Assembly: GCA_963664665.2 (NCBI GenBank)
Contig: CAXXMH010000008.1
Coordinates: 434,001 to 498,000, forward strand
Direction of reading: 5' to 3'
Length of the DNA: 64,000 nt
Source of the DNA: Bin55 sp963664665
Lineage (GTDB): Bacteria > Pseudomonadota > Gammaproteobacteria > Pseudomonadales > Azotimanducaceae
Made by a program: the position numbers and the translations under genes. Positions 53,096 to 61,260 of this stretch are shown here, one piece after another. The notes beneath the pieces were generated by a model. The model ran no database searches. It saw only the letters and a program-made list of their open reading frames with translations, and was not told where the DNA came from. Position 1 is the stretch's first letter; each line of letters opens with the position of its first letter.

Positions 53096-53878
53096 TTACG
53101 TGACGGGTGAGAGTCCACCGTCCATGTTGATCGCGCATCCTGTCAGATAGGAGGCGTATTCAGATGCAAGAAAGAGCGCAACGTTGCCGCATTCATGCGC
53201 CTCTCCCATACGACCCATGGGTAGCGATTTTCCGCTCGCGGCTAGATACTCCTCGTAACTCTCTTCTCGCGATTGCGCGTCGTAGGCTCGACGGCTTTGG
53301 TCCGATTCGATGAGACCAATAAGCAATGCGTTCACGAGAATGTTGTGTGGTGCGCCTTCACCTGCCAGAACCTTCGTCAATGCCATGCCTGCGGCTCGAC
53401 TAACTGACGTCGGCGCAGATCGCGCACCAGGTGCTTTGGCGGCGGTGTTCAGGATGTTGATGATCCTTCCCCATCGCCTTTCAGCCATGCCTGGGAATAC
53501 CAGTCGGACGAGTCGGATCGCCGCGAAGAGTTTCAAATCCAGGTCGCCTTGCCAAATCTCGTCCGTTACATTCATGAACGGGTGTGCTTCCGATTTACCG
53601 GCATTGTTGACCAAGATGTCGATCGGACCTATCGTGTCGACTGCCTCGGCGTGGGCGGCTTCGATCTGGTCTGCTTGGGTCACGTCACAGGATAGTGCCG
53701 CGACCTTGCCATCACGGTCACCCGCTGAGATGATTTCCGTGCTCGCTGCGCGGAGTTCATCCTCGCGTCGTGCCAGAATCGCGACATTGGCGCCGGCGCC
53801 GTAGAACGCCTTTGCCATTGCTTTCCCAAGACCCATGCTGCCGCCTGTAATCAAGGCGTTCTTACCAGATAAATCCAT
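53096..53878 (-). CDS. SDR-family protein without the YxxxK catalytic pair
   Basis: 260-residue short-chain dehydrogenase-like protein. The NAD(P) loop NALITGGSMGLGKAMA (about 7-22) and NNAGK (about 90) are kept. The usual YxxxK is replaced: the segment reads SAPTSVSRAAGMALTKVLA, with Thr and Arg where Tyr and Lys belong. A 3-oxoacyl-ACP-reductase-like SDR subgroup with an imperfect tetrad is known, so it may be a member rather than a decayed gene. GYRVRDD belongs to the next gene, which ends 4 bases upstream. Confidence 0.85.
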   Translation of the reverse strand: MDLSGKNALITGGSMGLGKAMAKAFYGAGANVAILARREDELRAASTEIISAGDRDGKVAALSCDVTQADQIEAAHAEAVDTIGPIDILVNNAGKSEAHPFMNVTDEIWQGDLDLKLFAAIRLVRLVFPGMAERRWGRIINILNTAAKAPGARSAPTSVSRAAGMALTKVLAGEGAPHNILVNALLIGLIESDQSRRAYDAQSREESYEEYLAASGKSLPMGRMGEAHECGNVALFLASEYASYLTGCAINMDGGLSPVT

Positions 53879-53882
53879 ATCG

Positions 53883-54614
53883 TCAGTGTTCCTCTAGCTC
53901 AAAATGTTCTTCTACGACGCCTTGTTTTTCACCCATGGGCCCGTAGGATTGCTCTCGTACATCGACACTGGTTTCACCCAATATCATCGCTGTCGTCGAA
54001 CGTGTGCCATAGCGTTCACCAAGAATAAAGCACGGTGCGTTGTGTTTTTCAGGTGCAGGATGAAATTCCACCCCATGAGGGTCGAACAATGTGTGAATCA
54101 GCGTCTCAAGGACCGGTTCTTCGATCTGTTCTGAGAGTTTACGCTCGCCTTTGATCACGCGAAGCCACTTATCGCCTAAACGGGTATTGCTTAACCCGTA
54201 GATACCTGGTTCAAGCGTACGACGTTCCGACGTGCGATTCGAATAGTAGACCAGTTCGCGACCGTCGAATGCAATCAAGTTGAAGCCACGATATCGACGA
54301 CCTTCAATCTCATCCACAAAACCATCTGCGCTCCCATGACCATGTAAAAAGTCAGAGACCAAGTGTCCGCGGCTCAAGTCTGCGTGGCCATTCGGTTCCG
54401 TTTCGGTCCAATTAGTCACTGCTGCCATCCGTCCAGAGCGCGTTACACCCATCCAAGTGCCGTGCTCTTCTTCGTCCCGTCCTGCAAATATGTCAGGATG
54501 GTCCTCCCAAAAATGAGCCGGCGTTGTGGGGCGCGCGAAGAACTCATCGCGGTTTGCCGCGATTACGAGCGGATGGTCATCACGGACACGATAACCAATC
54601 AAGATTAGGCACAT
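53883..54614 (-). CDS. NRDE/TANGO2 family protein
   Basis: 243 residues. MCLILIGYRV with Cys2 as potential N-terminal nucleophile and AANRDEFFARPT (the NRDE motif, about 19-30) define the family. TTAMILGETSVDVREQSYG lies near the C-terminus. Human TANGO2 is linked to lipid and haem handling; the bacterial role is not established. First gene of the run NRDE-SDR-glpK. Confidence 0.9.
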   Translation of the reverse strand: MCLILIGYRVRDDHPLVIAANRDEFFARPTTPAHFWEDHPDIFAGRDEEEHGTWMGVTRSGRMAAVTNWTETEPNGHADLSRGHLVSDFLHGHGSADGFVDEIEGRRYRGFNLIAFDGRELVYYSNRTSERRTLEPGIYGLSNTRLGDKWLRVIKGERKLSEQIEEPVLETLIHTLFDPHGVEFHPAPEKHNAPCFILGERYGTRSTTAMILGETSVDVREQSYGPMGEKQGVVEEHFELEEH

Positions 54615-54966
54615 GCAAATGAGCCTGTTCGGAGACTAAGAAAAGTCGTGAAGTGTATTCTGTTTTACCCTAGCGTTATGCGCGCATTCATGGGCGCAGT
54701 CTATTTGCAGAATTAACGCGTGGGGCATGTGGATGACCGAATCACGCAATATGCGTCAAGTAAGTCTATTCGCCTAAGCTCAAGCTCCACGATATCCGCG
54801 ACCGCGTGAGGCAGCGTCAACAATCGAAAAGAACCTCTCTCCAGCACAAATTGTTTAGAGCAATTCGCTCTCGTCCGTTAGCGGGTTCTTGCTTGCGAAG
54901 TGCATGTTTTCATGCCTTCTTCTCTTGATCTTTTTTCGGCGCTTAGGAGCCGTTCAATGAATTCAT
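54615..54966. other. Intergenic stretch
   Basis: 352 bases between the NRDE gene start and the end of the ABC ATPase gene. No gene, hairpin terminator or RNA was recognised. Confidence 0.5.
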
Positions 54967-56844
54967 CTACTCATCGTCATTGCGTATTAGTCGATCCTCC
55001 TCTGATAGATTGAGTCGAACGAACCGTCGAGCAAAATCTGGTATTTCATTGTCGACGACAATGACTTGAATCTCTGGATGCATTTCGGATGTCTCGATTA
55101 GCAACTCATACGTGGCATGGAGTCGGTCTGGATCCAATCCTTCTTGTCCAAGGTGCTCACTCAAGCCGTCAATAATCAGGATTTGAGGCAGATTCAAGCC
55201 TAACTCCACGGCTGTTAGGTGGTGTGCAAGCGCGTGTGACACATTAATTAAAGTACGAAGACCTGGCGAACTTACTTCAACGAACGATCTTCCGTAGAAA
55301 ATGGGTAGGTAAGTATCAGGATTGATCTCCGCTAGCTCGTGTTCACCAAATTTAGGTGGCTTTAGTTTCAGTAACATCTCATTGAAGCGCTGCTTCAGGA
55401 AGTTCACTTTATCCATAGACTCTGCTGTGTCCGATGTCGCGGATTCAAGCTCCCGCTCAAGTGCATTCTTCTCTTCTTTAAGTAAAGAAGCCACTTCCTG
55501 AGCGTCATCAATCTTCGAAAGTACGTTAAGGAATTCTGTTAATTGCTCCTCTTTCGACCTGAGTTCTGCTCTTCTCGCCGCCGTTGCAGCAATACGTGTT
55601 GCTTCATCAGAGATATAGCTCCGAGTTTTAAAATCTAGTTCACGTCGCTTCTGATTCAGTATCTCGTTGGCTTCTTCTTTCTCATCCAAGAGGGTCTTAA
55701 GTCTCAATTCTCTTTCTCGAAGGAGATCCTGACCTTCCCTTAATTGGAGGTCAACCGATCCTTGCTCAGCGATCAGTATTTCTCGCGAAAACTCAAGAGA
55801 GGGACTCTGAAGGCACAAATAACAGGTATCGTCTGAAGATCTCTTCGAGTTCACTCCTGAACCACAGCGTGGACAAACTACAAACTCTAGATCCGTTAAG
55901 TGCTTATGCGAAACAATAGATCTAGTTAGTTTGCCAGACTGCGATTCCAGCTGATTGACCAAGTCCTCAAGGTTTCCGATCGCCTGACTTTCTGAATCTA
56001 TCGAAGCTTGGATGTGAGACACCTCTTGCTGAGCATCAAGTACCTCTCCTTGAATTTGAACAGTATCGTTTGCAGTCTGAGAGTTCCTTGCTAAATCAAT
56101 CGCGTTCGTTTCCTCCCTCTCTATCTCGTCACGAACAACATTGAGATCATTCTCAATCGTCTCCCTGTTGGACAACGAGGTACCATCGAAAAATGTATTA
56201 AAGAGCTCCTGACGTGACGAGAGCTCTCGGATTTGACTCTGAACGTCTCTCAACCGTTCCTGAATCTGAGCTGTTCGCAGTTCGTAAAACCCATACGTGA
56301 TATCAAATACGTACTTTCTCTTAATATTCTTATGCGGATCTCGGTGACTAAATACCGACGACCCTAGTTCTTCCTGAGCAAGGTATGAATAAAGCAAGTA
56401 ATCATTAATTGTCACAGGCGTTGGGTCCGAGTCTGGCCGCGTCGGCGCAGAAGGTACATCAATTCTCGGTAACTTCAGCTGCTCTAATAACCAGTTCTTG
56501 TAGGTGTTACCGTCGGGAGCCCTCGATGCTGGTATCCGCCACTCCCGATGTTGACCCGCAATCTCAACCATAGCGGTTGTGGTCGAAACAGCAGGTCTTG
56601 AAATTTTGAAGGGTTCTGTACCCAGTTCAACTAATCCTGTGACCATCTTAACGTTATCACGTGCTTCATTTGGTTGTTGTCCCAACGACCCTCCAATCAA
56701 GAAACGTAAGTAGCGTATCAACGTTGTCTTTCCTGACGCGATTGGTCCAGTTATGATGTTCAATCCTGGCTCAAACGAAACTGAGCGTTGAGCCCCTTCT
56801 AATTCAATTTCTTTAATCCGGACCTTCACAGTGATTTTCCCCAT
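54967..56844 (-). CDS. ABC-three-component system ATPase
   Basis: 625-residue SMC/Rad50-like ABC ATPase. Walker A NIITGPIASGKTTLIRYL (about residues 29-46), a long coiled coil (about 190-480) interrupted by a four-cysteine zinc motif (VVCPRCGSG and CYLC, about 324-346), a signature-like VSSPGLRTLINVSHALAH (about 529-546), and Walker B ILIIDGLSEHLG (about 560-571). This architecture matches the ATPase of the ABC-three-component (ABC-3C) conflict systems defined by comparative genomics. Its start overlaps the middle-component gene by 19 bases. Confidence 0.82.
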   Translation of the reverse strand: MGKITVKVRIKEIELEGAQRSVSFEPGLNIITGPIASGKTTLIRYLRFLIGGSLGQQPNEARDNVKMVTGLVELGTEPFKISRPAVSTTTAMVEIAGQHREWRIPASRAPDGNTYKNWLLEQLKLPRIDVPSAPTRPDSDPTPVTINDYLLYSYLAQEELGSSVFSHRDPHKNIKRKYVFDITYGFYELRTAQIQERLRDVQSQIRELSSRQELFNTFFDGTSLSNRETIENDLNVVRDEIEREETNAIDLARNSQTANDTVQIQGEVLDAQQEVSHIQASIDSESQAIGNLEDLVNQLESQSGKLTRSIVSHKHLTDLEFVVCPRCGSGVNSKRSSDDTCYLCLQSPSLEFSREILIAEQGSVDLQLREGQDLLRERELRLKTLLDEKEEANEILNQKRRELDFKTRSYISDEATRIAATAARRAELRSKEEQLTEFLNVLSKIDDAQEVASLLKEEKNALERELESATSDTAESMDKVNFLKQRFNEMLLKLKPPKFGEHELAEINPDTYLPIFYGRSFVEVSSPGLRTLINVSHALAHHLTAVELGLNLPQILIIDGLSEHLGQEGLDPDRLHATYELLIETSEMHPEIQVIVVDNEIPDFARRFVRLNLSEEDRLIRNDDE

Positions 56845-57419
56845 GAAGCCTGAGTGACCTCTGGAAAGTGCTCATAAATAAAGTTCTTTAGGAATGTTCC
56901 GGTGAGATCAAAATGTCGTCGAAGTAACTCGACGCGACTAGACGTGTCAGCCCATGCCGGCTCGTCACGAAGTGCTTCGGCCTTGAGACGACCTTCCTCA
57001 CTTACGCGATAACCAATACCTCTGCTAAATGGGACAGGTTTCACAAGACCCTTGCCGATCAACCTACCCAGCAATGCAAAGTATGCAGGATCCCAAGGAC
57101 CGTATCTATAACGAACCATCCTGGATTCGATATCCGGACTCGTGTCGATTCCCGTTGGTAGCGCGTCCGGGCATCGTATCAGGCACGCCCGTTCATAGTA
57201 TGCTGGGTAGCGGAGGAAAAAATCGAGTTTCACAAGTTTTGTACGCCCTTCAAGCACCTTTTTACCACGGCTAAACGCTTCTATCAGAAGGAGTAAGCGA
57301 GCCTCCCCTTCAAGGCTAGGGTGGAAGCTATTCGGAGCCAACGGATGCGGTTCCCCAGTTGAATTCGCACTGATCCGAAAGAACGCAACTCTCCCCCAAA
57401 AGGAGCATCGGATCTGCAC
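56826..57419 (-). CDS. ABC-three-component system middle component
   Basis: 197 residues from the GTG at 57419, or about 171 from the TTG at 57341. The long form overlaps the nuclease-like gene by 92 bases, the short one by 14, so the TTG (with GGGGAA upstream) may be the true start. The family-like block KLVKLDFFLRYPAYYERACL (about 62-81) followed by RYRYGPWDPAY and LGRLIGKGLV suggests a winged-helix-like fold. It links the ATPase and the effector in ABC-3C loci. The assignment depends largely on its place between the two. Confidence 0.75.
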   Translation of the reverse strand: MQIRCSFWGRVAFFRISANSTGEPHPLAPNSFHPSLEGEARLLLLIEAFSRGKKVLEGRTKLVKLDFFLRYPAYYERACLIRCPDALPTGIDTSPDIESRMVRYRYGPWDPAYFALLGRLIGKGLVKPVPFSRGIGYRVSEEGRLKAEALRDEPAWADTSSRVELLRRHFDLTGTFLKNFIYEHFPEVTQASWGKSL

Positions 57420-58515
57420 TTACTAAGTTACTTCGATCTATTTTCTCTCCGTGCGTACTGTATTCATGTAACAGATACTCCCACATCTTAATAGCAGGTC
57501 TCTCGAAATCTACGCAAACTGATGCTGCAGTGTCCGCGTGTACAAGGAGACGCTCATGTAAGTCAGAAAGTTGCGAATCCTGCGACGAAATCCCTTGTGC
57601 AGAACGAACATAACGATGATATTGCGCGTTCGCCCGCAAATTTCGTGCCCGCGTTATTAGTTCTGAGGTCGCCCCACCCAGGATGAGTTTCTGCGTTAGC
57701 GACGACGTTGGGCGACGACCTAATTCCACCATTCGTTTTAGAAGAGGTCGATTACTAGGTGCTGAGGTCTTTGTAACCGCAGACAATCGTTCTTTGTCTA
57801 GTGTCTTTCTCCGAAGGTTTTCTTCAACCTTCGTCGGTCGATGTGTCGACGCTAAAACGTAATTAGGCCAAAACGCTCCAAATCGCTCACACCCCATCGC
57901 CTTTTCGATCTCCGAAAGTAACGATTCATAAACGGCATCGAGCTCTGATTTATTGAGTTCTGGTAGGCACTCGTGCAGCAACCTCGCATTAGTGGCTTGA
58001 ATTACAGATCTAGGGGGTAAACCCTCATCAAGTACAACTCGACGAAGGAAATCTCGCGCCGACGTTTCATCCGCATCGAGCTTTTGCATTACTACAGGGA
58101 CAAGGTCTTCGCGTTCCTCGTTAGGTCTCAGATAGCCTATCGGATCCTTCGGTTTAATCGTTCCCTCCAAAACCACCTCTAATGGATAGTCCATGTCGGT
58201 AGTCAGTAGATATGTGCGATAGAGCGATCGGAGAGCGCCGCTCTTTTCGAAGAGATCGTTCAAACGCCAAAGACCGCGCTCAGGATCGCGACTCTTGACT
58301 TGAATGAATCTCCAACCGAAACTCGTCTTAATCGCGATGTCTTCCACATGCTCAGGAATCACAGCAAGAATGTCGTTCTCGGATCGGATCGCAGACAAGC
58401 AATACGGTAAGGTAACTTCCGCCTGATAGCGGAATCGAGAGAACGTATCACTACCCCAGTCCATGTTGGTCGCAGCAATCTCCAACTCTCCAATCTCAAA
58501 AGCGTTTTCTTTCAT
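57328..58515 (-). CDS. Effector with dsDNA-nuclease-like (DUF4297/Cap4-type) domain
   Basis: 395 residues. The N-terminal part resembles the DUF4297 nuclease domain of Cap4-type effectors: FRYQAEVTLPYCLSAI (Glu, about residues 28-43), and EDIAIKTSFGWRFIQVKSRD (about 57-76) with the Q-V-K end of a PD-(D/E)xK site. The C-terminal ~250 residues are helical and unrecognised; they would interact with the middle component. First gene of the three-gene unit; probably the toxic output of the system. I have no direct evidence for nuclease activity beyond these residues. Confidence 0.75.
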   Translation of the reverse strand: MKENAFEIGELEIAATNMDWGSDTFSRFRYQAEVTLPYCLSAIRSENDILAVIPEHVEDIAIKTSFGWRFIQVKSRDPERGLWRLNDLFEKSGALRSLYRTYLLTTDMDYPLEVVLEGTIKPKDPIGYLRPNEEREDLVPVVMQKLDADETSARDFLRRVVLDEGLPPRSVIQATNARLLHECLPELNKSELDAVYESLLSEIEKAMGCERFGAFWPNYVLASTHRPTKVEENLRRKTLDKERLSAVTKTSAPSNRPLLKRMVELGRRPTSSLTQKLILGGATSELITRARNLRANAQYHRYVRSAQGISSQDSQLSDLHERLLVHADTAASVCVDFERPAIKMWEYLLHEYSTHGEKIDRSNLVSADPMLLLGESCVLSDQCEFNWGTASVGSE

Positions 58516-59067
58516 TTGTTTGAAACAGCTGTGTCGTCCTACAGATCCTTGAAATAACTGCTCTCGGCAAAACCACTTTTGAACATTTGCACACTAAAGC
58601 GGCTCGCTGCACGTCGAATCGCGGCGATTACAGCGATGCAATTCCCCACAAGTACACTCAAATCTGAACAAATTCGTCGTTAATTCACGTGCACAGATTT
58701 CGTTCGCAGTGATAAGTCTTAGATAGGATTCTGTATCACTTGAGATCCTCAGCGTTGATCACAAATTTGCCTTAAAAATCGATCCTGCAAATCAATATCC
58801 TGTTTGAACCTTGAAGAACTTCCCCAATTGAGTTGGCATTATTGATCTACTCTGAGATCTGACGTCTATTCGCGTGAACTAAATAAGTGGCGAGTATATC
58901 TGGTAAATAGTATCGAATGTCAATATTCATGCGTGGAGGACTTATCTCTAAACGCAGTAAGTTTCACAATTAGGATAGCTATTTTCAAGTCATACGCTCT
59001 TTCCTTCTCATCGAAAGCGCGAGAAATTCCCAACTAACAAGCCTTAAAATCCTGTCGTCCGAGTTAA
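58516..59067. other. Intergenic stretch between the ABC-3C unit and lgt
   Basis: 552 AT-rich bases between divergent genes. It must carry promoters for both, but no gene, RNA or convincing repeat was found. Confidence 0.5.
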
Positions 59068-59928
59068 ATGGATGCGATCCAGTACCAAACCGTGAATTAC
59101 CCGATCATTGATCCGGTTCTCGTGGATTTTGGTTTCTTCCAAGTCCACTGGTATGGCTTCATGTACCTTCTTGCGTTTGGAACGTTCTGGGTCTTAGCGT
59201 ACGTCCGGATCCGCACCAAAAAGGTATCCTGGAGCGTCAACCAGCTCAACGACGCATGCTTCTACATGGGGCTCGGCGTGATAGCCGGCGGTCGAGTTGG
59301 TTACGCACTTTTCTATGGGTTCGAACAGCTCACATCCGATCCGCTATGGTTGTTCCGGATCTGGGAAGGCGGCATGTCATTCCATGGCGGGCTCTTGGGT
59401 GTCATTACCGCACTGTTGCTGTGGTGCAAGATAAACCGCCAAGGGTTTTGGACAACGGTCGACACCGTTGCGCCATTTGTACCACTTGGTCTAGGTTTCG
59501 GTCGAATCGGCAACTTCATTAATTCGGAGCTGCCCGGGAGAGTGACTGACTCTTCGCTCGGTATCCACTTTCCATGCACGAGCGTCATGGATCACAACTT
59601 CCTCTGCACGGGGGAGTTCGAAGAGATAACCCGCCACGTTTCGTCGCTTTATCAAGCCTTCGCCGAAGGCTTGGTTCTGTTCATCGTGATGTGGGTTTAT
59701 TCCAACAAACCACGCGAAACCGGTCACGTCGCCGGACTGTTCTTACTCGGTTACGGCTTACTTCGAATTGCCACCGAATTTTTCCGGCAGCCAGACCCGG
59801 AACTAGGCTTTGTCCTGTTCGGTTGGATGTCGATGGGGCAGATCTTGAGCGTGCTAATGGTGTTAGGTGGGATTGCCCTGCTTGTGCCACTAACTTCACG
59901 GTATATCCAAGGGAGAACACAGCCTTGA
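59068..59928 (+). CDS. lgt: Prolipoprotein diacylglyceryl transferase
   Basis: Inner-membrane enzyme that transfers diacylglycerol from phosphatidylglycerol to the lipobox cysteine. Seven hydrophobic segments; catalytic motifs HWYGFMYLLAF (about residues 27-37), SFHGGLLG (about 107-114) and the Lgt signature GFGRIGNFINSELPGR (about 142-157). 286 residues. Its stop is overlapped by the TTG start of thyA, the classic lgt-thyA coupling. Confidence 0.96.
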   Translation: MDAIQYQTVNYPIIDPVLVDFGFFQVHWYGFMYLLAFGTFWVLAYVRIRTKKVSWSVNQLNDACFYMGLGVIAGGRVGYALFYGFEQLTSDPLWLFRIWEGGMSFHGGLLGVITALLLWCKINRQGFWTTVDTVAPFVPLGLGFGRIGNFINSELPGRVTDSSLGIHFPCTSVMDHNFLCTGEFEEITRHVSSLYQAFAEGLVLFIVMWVYSNKPRETGHVAGLFLLGYGLLRIATEFFRQPDPELGFVLFGWMSMGQILSVLMVLGGIALLVPLTSRYIQGRTQP

Positions 59929-60722
59929 AACAGTATCTTGAATTGCTAGAAACGATCCTTACTGAAGGCATCCCTCGAAGCGATCGCACGGGGGTTGGAA
60001 CACGTTCGATCTTTGGCTACCAGTTTCGATGCGACCTCGAGAAGGGCTTTCCGCTACTTACCACCAAGCGTGTGTTCTTCAACGGGATCGTGCATGAACT
60101 CCTTTGGTTCCTAAGTGGTAGCACGAACGTTCAAGAGTTACAGAAACACGACGTTCATATTTGGGACGAATGGGCAGACGAACGCGGGGAACTTGGTCCC
60201 GTTTACGGCTATCAGTGGACACAGTGGCCTAATCCGAATGAAAGCGGTGCGATCAATCAGATCGAGAACGTTATTCGATCCATTCGCGAAGAACCGCATT
60301 CGCGACGGCACATCGTCTCAGCATGGAACGTGTCAGATATCGACAAAATGCGATTGCCTCCCTGCCATGTGCTATTCCAGTTCTACGTGGTGAACGGGCG
60401 TCTAAGCTGCCAGCTCTATCAGCGCAGCGCTGACATCTTTCTCGGTGTACCGTTCAATATCGCCAGCTATGCGTTATTGACGCACCTGGTAGCACGAGCA
60501 ACTGACTTGCAGCCTGGCGAATTCGTCCATACGTTTGGCGACGCACACCTCTACAACAACCACATCACGCAAGCAGAGCGGCAATTACGTCGGCAACCGC
60601 GAGCGTTGCCTCATCTGGAGGTGAATCCGGACGTAACTGACATATTCGATTTCACATTCGACGACATACAACTCGAAGACTATCGACCACATCCTGGCAT
60701 TCGCGCACCTATAGCCGTCTAG
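59925..60722 (+). CDS. thyA: Thymidylate synthase
   Basis: Makes dTMP from dUMP with methylene-tetrahydrofolate. The TTG at 59925 overlaps the lgt stop (TTGA) and gives MKQYLELLE, as in E. coli ThyA. The catalytic Cys is in LPPCHVLFQFY (about residue 147), with YQRSADIFLGVPFNIASY (about 165-182) following. 265 residues, the normal length. The frame is open much further upstream inside lgt, but that is not used. Confidence 0.97.
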   Translation: MKQYLELLETILTEGIPRSDRTGVGTRSIFGYQFRCDLEKGFPLLTTKRVFFNGIVHELLWFLSGSTNVQELQKHDVHIWDEWADERGELGPVYGYQWTQWPNPNESGAINQIENVIRSIREEPHSRRHIVSAWNVSDIDKMRLPPCHVLFQFYVVNGRLSCQLYQRSADIFLGVPFNIASYALLTHLVARATDLQPGEFVHTFGDAHLYNNHITQAERQLRRQPRALPHLEVNPDVTDIFDFTFDDIQLEDYRPHPGIRAPIAV

Positions 60723-60732
60723 AAGCCCCACA

Positions 60733-61230
60733 TTGATCGTTTCCCTGATTTGGGCGATGACCCGAAACCGAGTTATCGGTCGTGACGGTACACTGCCTTG
60801 GCGCTTGCCAGATGAAATGGCGCATTTTCGTAAGACGACGCTGGGTCATCCGATCATCATGGGTAGGAAAACGTTCGATTCGATGAACCGCAAACCACTC
60901 CCAAAGCGTCAGAACATCGTGATGTCACGGAGCGAATTGACCGACGACGGTATTCAGCACGCACCGGATCTCGATGCCGCATTGACGCTCGCTCGAGAGA
61001 GTGGCGCTGAAGAATGTTTCGTGATTGGGGGATCAGCGATCTACGCCGAAGCTCTTCCAGGCGCAGATCGACTATACGAGACGATGGTGGATGCGGACAT
61101 TCCTGGCGATGTGTACTTCCCGAACTACGAGGTCGACGACTGGGAGGAAGTGCAACGAGCACACCATCGGATCGATCCAAACCATGAGTACGCGTTCGAC
61201 ATCATCGTGCGAGAACGCAAACGCCGCTAG
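60733..61230 (+). CDS. folA: Dihydrofolate reductase
   Basis: Regenerates tetrahydrofolate consumed by ThyA. N-terminal LIWAMTRNRVIGRDGTLPW and the catalytic Asp in LPDEMAHFRKTT (about residue 28), IIMGRKTFDS (about 41-50) and CFVIGGSAIYAEALP (about 95-109). 165 residues. TTG start 10 bases after thyA, so lgt-thyA-folA is one operon. Convergent with the enolase-superfamily gene. Confidence 0.96.
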   Translation: MIVSLIWAMTRNRVIGRDGTLPWRLPDEMAHFRKTTLGHPIIMGRKTFDSMNRKPLPKRQNIVMSRSELTDDGIQHAPDLDAALTLARESGAEECFVIGGSAIYAEALPGADRLYETMVDADIPGDVYFPNYEVDDWEEVQRAHHRIDPNHEYAFDIIVRERKRR

Positions 61231-61260
61231 TCGCTCATTCATTCTCTCGCCGGACGGCGA

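Noticed and set aside
59574..59924. 117-residue N-terminal extension of thyA
   Set aside because: Overlaps lgt; the TTG at 59925 gives the standard ThyA N-terminus and length.
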